DNA of 64,000 bases from Ciborinia camelliae (Eukaryota; Ascomycota; Leotiomycetes; Helotiales; Sclerotiniaceae). Each line of letters opens with the position of its first letter. Position 1 is the first letter of the stretch. The stretch lies in the NCBI GenBank assembly GCA_025890175.1, contig JANPYM010000005.1, positions 1,812,440-1,876,439 of the forward strand, given 5' to 3'. The notes under the pieces are model-generated. The model saw only the letters and a program-made list of their open reading frames with translations. It was not told the DNA's origin and made no database searches. The position numbers and the translations under genes were made by a program. Positions 57,001 through 64,000 of the stretch are shown piece by piece.

Positions 57001-58013
57001 AATTTAATGTCCTACGGACGTATACTGTTTGCCTAGAGCCGCGACTTTTCCTGAACATTCAACGTTTCACGGTGTTTGCATGCTTCTACTTCTCGTATTG
57101 ATATTATTATATCACCATCTTGTACACCACTCCATAAATCTTTCATCTGTGGCTTTATCAGATGAATGTACTACGCATGCTGACAACTCGGGTATTGGTA
57201 AACGTTTCAGGTAGATTATCTCATGGGAAACATTCCACGGAACGAAATCTGGATATTGTGGAATTCCTCATTTTGGAAGAAATGGCACAACTGTCAAATT
57301 TCAAGGTTATGCTCAACACCCTGCATTCATCAAGGTATCACGCAAGCAATCGAGGCAATCAAACTACTGCAGCGAAAATAGTAAGGTTACAGTGCATACC
57401 CACCCCTTCTCCACCCACCACGTTTATTCCTCATTCCTTTTTCGTTCGTTCCATTACACCTTCATTTCTTATTCGTCGCCATTACGAGGGTGCATGAATG
57501 GCATTTTTCTTCCTCTCCTCCGTACTGAGTTTCTCACGAAAGATGTTAGGACCTCTCTTCCATATCTTCGTCAGTGAAGAACGTCTTTTACTGGCCGATA
57601 AGACTCGATTAATGGATCATATGTTGGTCCCAAAGGGGGTAGAACTGAAAACTCATTGGTTGGTAGAGCTGAATAGTAAGCGCTTGTGGGGAGGAACCAC
57701 CCACCAATTCGGGAGGGCTGTTGGGGGTGGTTGAGGGTGGTTGAGGGTGGAGAATATGGCAGGCATGTTTAAGGAGGGGTGTCCCTATAGTGTACAACTT
57801 GAAGAAGGTGTGCAGCAGGGTACGATAAAATGATATATGCGTTGTGCCCCGGTTGAATTGGATCGAGGTTTAAGGTTCGAATCCTTTTGTGTTTTTTGCT
57901 TTTGAACTTTTATATCTGACATGTATAAGCAATGTGAATAAGCTGCAAGAATATTATCATGCGACAAACAACCTAATGATACAATATCAGTAAATAGCCA
58001 AGAACTCTATTCG
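54031..58013. other. 4-kb spacer without supported gene
   Basis: Several frames of 60-110 codons occur (55067-55625 plus, 56189-56485 minus, 57162-57734 plus) but none shows a domain I can name. A GGTTGAGGGT repeat lies at 57716-57752. A CACGTG lies near 55987. A tRNA-like T-loop at about 57873-57883 has no fitting acceptor stem. Decayed genes may be present but I cannot identify them. Confidence 0.45.
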
Positions 58014-59927
58014 ATGACAAACCAGATGTACGCTTTTCCGCAGACATCTCCAATATCAACCGTACAAATACCACAGCCAAAAGTTAGACGCTCTCGTGCG
58101 AGTAAACCAAAAGTCAAAACTGGCTGTTTAACTTGCAAGTATGTTCACCGACACTCTTATTCGAGTCTTGATTGTCCACCCATAAATTCCAACGCTATAT
58201 ACTGAACACAACTCAGATCCAGAAGAGTCAAATGTGACGAGGCAAAACCAGGTTGTATGCGATGCGTTAGATTTGGACATAGATGTGAAGGTTATGCCTA
58301 TCTCCAGAGATCCGCTTCGAGGTCCACTGTTGTAACCAGTATCGCGCCCCGCGCGCTGATACCTAGAACTGGACATTTGCCCATTAGCCCCTCCACATCC
58401 CCAACTTTGGCTTCAACGACGTCATCAATCTTATCACAGCCAGAAGTGTCTGCTTCTCCGCCGTCGACGTGGAAAGACCAAAGTGCAGAAGCATGTTTTC
58501 GAAATTTTGTTAGAGAGATTACTGGGAGTTCGGGACACTTTGAAATCTGGTGGGGCCTTGTATTTTCCAGATGCCAATCTTCTTTCCTCGTCTCTGATAC
58601 AGTACACATGATTGGGTCTCTCGATTTACGACCGAAGAATCGAGGGATCCATTTAGGCACATTCAGACACATGTCTACGTACCGCGAATATTGCAATACG
58701 AAATTTTTAACGAAGAATAGGGCGATAGCATTTTCCGAGGGCCCAGGAATAGGCAAGAGAACTATTGAAATCGATGTAGAGAGCAGAACAACACTCATCA
58801 CCCATTTACTTTCTAATATAATGGGCAGGGGCAATGAAGTCATCAGCAATGAAAGGGCTTCAACTATGTATTTGGGACTTAGAGCATTCCGTGAGTGGCT
58901 GGCCAGGACATATATTCCCCAAGGTGGCCATCTTGGATCGATGACGGAAACCGCTTGTTTGGAATGCGTTAGCAAACTGGAATTGAGAATTCTACGATAC
59001 GCAGATACAAAACCAGAACATGAGAGAAGGACAAGTCTAGGGGAGCCAGATATTGAAATGATGCCGGGCCGATTTTCTAATCTCACAGATGCGAAGAAAG
59101 ATTTGGAGAAGGTTATAATGAAAAGTATGGAGTGGTTGGCTTCGACGCTCAAACGACATGATTTTGCTGCCCATTTAAACGACAAGGAAGACCATCCTCG
59201 GAATAATGGACTATTCTTTGATATTGATCCTAAATTTGAGGAGGAGAAGAGAACGCTGAGGGAATATGAACGCTGGAATCGATCATTTTCTCCTCTCTTC
59301 GAAGACCGCCAAAAGAAATGTCATTCTAACGACAAGTTTCATTGTGACAAAGATTCGGATTTGTTGATAGCATATCTATTGAGAATGAATTGGCTTTCTG
59401 GATACATTCTAATCGCCTCATCGAATCACCTTGATTGTCTAGCAGATGGCGAAGGAAGATTCTCTACACAACTACAGGAATTAAAAGAAATTGCCAATAT
59501 ATTGCGATCGACACCGGATTGGAGGAGAGTTTTGAAGGAAAGCGGAGATTTCGAACTCGCAACAGTTATACCATCTATGGTTGTGGGCTGGGGGACACGA
59601 GACCGAGACTTGAGGATAATTGGCGTTTCCATGTTATTGAGGGACCCGGGCTATGGATATTCGAAGATTGGTGCATCGAGCGGGTTTTCGGGTGCAGTGG
59701 GGAAGGTTATGGAGAGTTTGATGGATATAGAAGAGAATGAGGATGAGATAGACAGGGTGTTGGAGATTGGTGGGACATCTATGGCAGAGAAAAATAGGTG
59801 TAGGAATATTGAGATGGGGTTTGATGCTGAGGCAAGCGTCGCGTATATGAGGTGTTATAAGGGAGACCCTACGAGGCAAGGCTTTGGAGGATTTGACGGG
59901 CGAAAGGAGATCATTATTCATTGTTAG
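58014..59927 (+). CDS. Zn(II)2Cys6 transcription factor
   Basis: Fungal zinc-cluster regulator, nuclear. Exons are 58014-58138 and 58217-59927, joined across a 78-bp intron (GTATGT..CTCAG), giving about 611 residues. The intron lies inside the zinc cluster; joining gives CLTCKSRRVKC, then DEAKPG, CMRC, VRFGHR and a final Cys, that is C-x2-C-x6-C-x6-C-x2-C-x6-C at residues 38-64. A basic run (RRSRASKPKVK) lies just before it. The rest is the helical type seen in the fungal-specific regulator group with a short linker, including HMSTYREYCNTKFL and LGLRAFREWLARTYIPQGG. No neighbouring metabolic cluster indicates a target. The C-terminal end (FGGFDGRKEIIIHC) is followed directly by a stop. Confidence 0.9.
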
Positions 59928-60973
59928 TTAGGTGATGGTTTAAAATAAGTCGGAATGACGGAAGGCCGAAATAAAGTCTAAAATGTTGAAATGATGGGAC
60001 TGGTATTAGATTTCGAGGGGATAGGCGGATGTAAATATGATGGGTTATTATGAAGGTTCCTTAAACTTTCCGTCTTAGAATAAGAATTAGACGGAAGCTT
60101 CCAAGATAGCACTTCTCAATTTGCACTCAAAGTTTCAGAATCTCCACTTGCGTTTAGCGCTCGAAATTCCTTTAGAATCTAAATGTGGACCTCGAAGAAT
60201 ATAGCCCCTAGAACTGTTTCTGGATGTTACTTGTAGTTATTGAACTTGGGTCACCAAAAAAATATACTCGCGAAGAAAGTTCCAGTAAATTCAACCACCA
60301 CAAAAGTTTCTAATAGTCGGTGGAGGTTCTTAATCTACGTTTTCAAAGAAAATGTTGAAGCATCTTTTTATCCAACAGAAAGATACCTACAAGTTGGAGA
60401 TGTACACATTCACATACCTAGATATATTGCTTTTATTCTATATCAGAACGTTGAGCCAAGCTCTTATAGCGTAGGAAGGCCTAATTCGTGGCTCGCTTTC
60501 AGCTCTCGGTCGCAACTTTCAAATACACTATTTCTGTATGACAAGTCCATAACAGCCCTATAATCCGCCTTGCCATATTGCTGTGGCTCGTGATAGATCA
60601 GCTCTGGTGTAGCTTAACCCCTGTGCAGAGCTTACCCCGCCTCATCACGTTACGACCCCGTCCTCGAGACTTTGCTTTTCGAACAGCATAAGAATCTTGT
60701 AGAAACAAATATCTCTTATTTGAAGAGCTGTGATCTAGATCGTTGCCAGATCTGAAATTATACTTACTCCAAACCGTTCATCGTTTTCCATTAACCTCCT
60801 GGCGTTCCTCTATCATTTTCCGAAGGTGGTCTCGTCGCTGCCTAGACCTCAGCCTTATTTGAATTATATTAACGTGTCAAATACTCGTCCGGAAAACTAA
60901 ATTAAAAGATTCACTCAAATTTTATCCCCTTCAAGCTCTTCATCTAAATACCTATAGCTTCTCTCAAAAATCA
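59928..60973. promoter_or_regulatory. Spacer and upstream region of the UIM-protein gene
   Basis: About 1 kb with no gene recognised. The 107-codon frame at 60240-60563 shows no motif. Pyrimidine-rich sequence (CCTTCAAGCTCTTC near 60930) precedes the ATG at 60974, as is common before fungal starts. Confidence 0.45.
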
Positions 60974-63900
60974 ATGGCAACGCCTGGATCGAAAGTTACT
61001 GGATTCACTCCTGGGCAAATAATCTGCAACACCTCTGAAGAGGCAGACAAATTTCCTGGGCGAGGAGATAAACAGCAAGCTTCTAAGCAAACAATCGGTA
61101 ACATGGGTCGAGAAGGCCATGGACTTCTCGGACAGATAGACGAAACAAATCCGAGTGATGACCAGAAAACTCCAGCTATAAATGATGGTGCGTACCTTGA
61201 TGCCGATAACACTTCTCACCTGTTCGATTCAACATGCTTCAACTCAATACTAACTATATGTTATCAAATAGTGCCACCACTTTTTGGTTCTGCACGGGTT
61301 GGTGATATTGAGAAGAGAGTGAAGGAGCGCAGGACCCGACGAGAGCTCCAAGAAAGAGACCAGAATGCCATCGAATACACTAAATCACTTCTAGATGAAG
61401 GTGATACTTTGGTATATGTCTCATATCCTGGAGGTATTAGATTTTACGACTCCAAGGGTGTTACTCAGCCATACAAAATTTATCGAGTTGACAGCGAAAA
61501 GCTAAAAGCTCTTGGTTCACCGAAATTCTCTCGAATGTTCGAAGAACGACCACAATACTGGGCAAGAAAGAGGAAATCTCTTCTGCATTACCTTCCGGAT
61601 GGCGTCAAATATGTGCTTGACCTTACACCATCTGAGGAGGGCGACGAGGCAGTTGAGCTGGTATCAGAGTTATCTTGCTCAGAAGGAATCAGAAACTGGT
61701 ATTTGGCCGAGAAACGCTGTGGTGTCGAGAAGCGTCTAGTTTCCGGCGATGACAATGTTCCCGGGCCTGCGACTGTATCGGTTAAAGCTGCCGAGCAATT
61801 TCGGCTCCGGGTTCCAGCAGGCGGTTTTGATGATCTTCTCTTGAGCCCTTTGGATACAACGTTAGAGTCCACCTCTAATGATGAATTTATTCGTACATCT
61901 TTGGGTCGCATAGTACCCAAACAGGGTGAGGATATTTTCGGTGATGGGGGCTCGCTCGAGGATAGAGAGATGCAGAAAGCGATTAGAAATAGCTTGGAAG
62001 ATCACTTATTCGACAGAATTCCCGAGAAAAATGCCGTGGGAAATGCTCCTCAGGATTCTCCCCAGGCAATGTCAAAAAAGGAGGTTCTAGATTATTGTCC
62101 GATTCGTCATCGATTTGGGGTTGAAAATCTTCTTAGGGTCATTCAAGGTAAAGTACCTGTACTGGATTCCGCGCCGAAGGTATGGACATTGTTTGTCTTG
62201 GCGAAGTATTATGAATGTACATCTGTTGTGGTAAGATCCTCCATCATTAATTTCTGGTATCTATTCTGACTTGATGTCAGGTTGACTACATCACCTCGTG
62301 GATTATGACCGGAAACAATATCAAATTCCTTGAGATACTTCCCGAAGCCAGCTTAAATATTGGGCTTGGCTTGAAGATACCTATGATTACAAGAGCTGCC
62401 TTTTCAATCCTTGTATCTGAAGAGGCATTGAACGTGGCTTCACGAACTTTATGTAACAGCTATATGGATAGAGAAGTATACCAGCATAGCTTTATTGATA
62501 GAGGAACGTACCAGTATGTCCGGCCCCGGGAAGAGCTTGATGAAGATTTGTGGAACGTTATTCAGCATGCGAGCCAGGACTTTTGCGATCGCATCCAGAA
62601 AACGATTACGGATTTGTTGGATGAACGAATGGCTTGGTTCTTGGAATTACCAGAATACAGGAAAATATGTAAGTTTGAGGACTATTGCTACAAAAAGAAA
62701 GACAAGAGCAAGAAAGAAGAGGATATATATGAAAGAAGGAAGTCGACTATTCAAAAGTTGCTCATCAACCTTCGTGGATATGTTCGGGGAAGAATTGTGA
62801 CTTGTTTGAACCGAGGATTATCAGTTTCTCAGGCTATTGCGGCAAATAGCAACCAACGCGAGGTACAATGGGAAATCCAAGAAGCCGGAATGAAAGAGGT
62901 TCCAGATTCAAATTACGTCTACAACGGTCTTGGTGACCGCGAAAGAGTTTTGCTACCATACTTTTGGCGGTGTCTTCTAGATGTCGATTGGAACTGGGAT
63001 CCAATAGAGGACTACACGCTTGCCAGATATACTCCGCAACTAATTCGCTCTGGCAAAGGTCTCGTTGATAGAGCTGGTATTTGCAGCACAAATATCCGTC
63101 ACCTTGAAACTTATATCTGGGACTTCAATCATGAGGTCTGCCTCGCGGTGAACAGAGAAAATTTTCATTCATCTTTGCCCTACAACCCGGCATATACGAT
63201 ACCATCGCCTAAAGATAATATCACGAATGGAGAGAGACCAAATTATGCATTTATGAGCGCATATAACCAAGACCATGCATATCATCAAGCACGTCTAGCA
63301 GGAATAAAAGCGTTGGAGCTTGAGCTTGCTGAATTTGATAAGACGGCAGATGATTCAGCATCGATGTCCTCCGTCACGACCGACGCTTCAACAAAACCAC
63401 TACTTGATATTCCTTTACGCCCGAAGCAAACTAACATTGCAGTTGAACCTGGGAAAGATGATCTCGGTATCGATATCAAGCCAGAACCTTCTACTCGAGC
63501 TGGGAATAATGGAAAAAGTTCTACTATGAAGCTACTAGACAATCTTTTGGAGAACTTGGGTCACAAATCTTCTGCTAGTGATCAAGAAAAAGACAACCCA
63601 ATTACAAAGACCTCAGATCTAGGTCTCCAAACCGACTCTCCTCCATTGCCAAAAGGAATACCTTTCGGCGACACATCAAAGCCTTTTTCACTGAACCAAA
63701 CCCCCTTCCCTAACCACCCAGATGAAGAGCACACTTTCAATCTTGCCACTTTTTTCAAGGAACTCAATCTTTACATCTACAATATCTGTGTTTCCATGCT
63801 TTCCAAACCTGATGGATCTGAATTCATCATGTTGACAGATACTTTATTATGTTTGACAGATAATGAATGGCAATATCTACCATTATGGGCAGGTGGAAAT

Positions 63901-64000
63901 GATGATGGAAGTGGAGGTGTTACGAGCGCCGATGTGCCACCCGCTTATTATTCTAATGTTAGCGGTTTGACTCCGGGTGTACAGTATAAAGGGGCGGCGG
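60974..64000 (+). CDS. Large ubiquitin-interaction-motif protein, 5' part (runs off right edge)
   Basis: Fungal protein of unknown function with one clear ubiquitin-binding motif. Exons are 60974-61187, 61272-62230 and 62281 to the window end, with introns of 84 and 50 bp; about 964 residues are visible and the frame is still open. The UIM is EDREMQKAIRNSLED near residues 301-315: acidic run, Ala at the central place and Ser four residues on. Upstream lie YVSYPGGIRFYDSKGVTQPYK and KRKSLLHYLPDGVKYVLDL, and downstream a Cys- and Trp-rich region (WRCLLDVDWNWDPIEDYTLA). Intron 1 has GTGCGT, a TACTAACTAT branch-like site and AATAG, but is stopless and a multiple of three, so an unspliced form would also stay open. 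I have seen such proteins annotated as UIM proteins in Botrytis-like fungi; that is memory, not a search. Confidence 0.8.

Noticed and set aside
57835..57900. tRNA candidate from a GGTTCGAATCC T-loop
   Set aside because: The T-arm pairs four bases only, and no upstream A-box or matching acceptor strand is present at tRNA distance.

Overview
The window is nuclear DNA from a filamentous ascomycete. Genes are split by many short introns of about 50-160 bp with GT..AG ends. The gene set includes Dicer, hamartin, PEX12, a HET-type remnant, Zn2Cys6 regulators and BTB and UIM proteins that are typical of Pezizomycotina. Protein flavour and AT-rich, microsatellite-rich spacers suggest a Leotiomycete close to Botrytis or Sclerotinia; that placement is inference. 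Exon joins below were made by hand from splice signals, frame continuity and family motifs. No tRNA, rRNA, intact transposon or CRISPR array was found.

Left part (1-19,221) is a fairly dense, mostly conserved block. In order it holds: the 5' end of a Zn2Cys6 regulator running off the left edge (-), a Leu5-type mitochondrial CoA carrier (-), hamartin/TSC1 (-), a short-chain dehydrogenase (+), a dienelactone hydrolase (-), mitoribosomal protein uL23m (+), a METTL4-like MT-A70 methyltransferase (-), a doubtful acidic-repeat ORF next to an F-box-like scrap, and an MFS hexose-type transporter (-).

Middle part (19,222-37,101) is gene-poor and accessory-like. A 6.3 kb desert is followed by a second SDR and a berberine-bridge-type FAD oxidase on the same strand, a 5'-truncated HET-family pseudogene with an in-frame stop, a 42-bp minisatellite, a small serine-rich orphan gene recovered only by splicing two exons, and a 4.4 kb desert full of simple repeats.

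Right part (37,102-64,000) holds a TM9/EMP70 protein with its KxD tail on a 19-nt last exon, peroxin PEX12, a long Dicer-like DCL1 gene divergent from TAP42, a BTB-like protein, a 4 kb spacer, a Zn2Cys6 regulator, and a large UIM-containing protein cut by the right edge.

TSC1 and TAP42 both belong to TOR signalling, but they lie 44 kb apart and no operon-like or cluster logic links them. The only plausible functional pairing is the SDR and FAD oxidase at 25.5-29 kb. I found no clear new defence or mobile system. The most interesting items are the spliced orphan gene, the HET relic, the METTL4-like enzyme, the DCL1 N-terminal extension with a stopless intron, and a recurrent CCTAGG-centred palindrome in the spacers.
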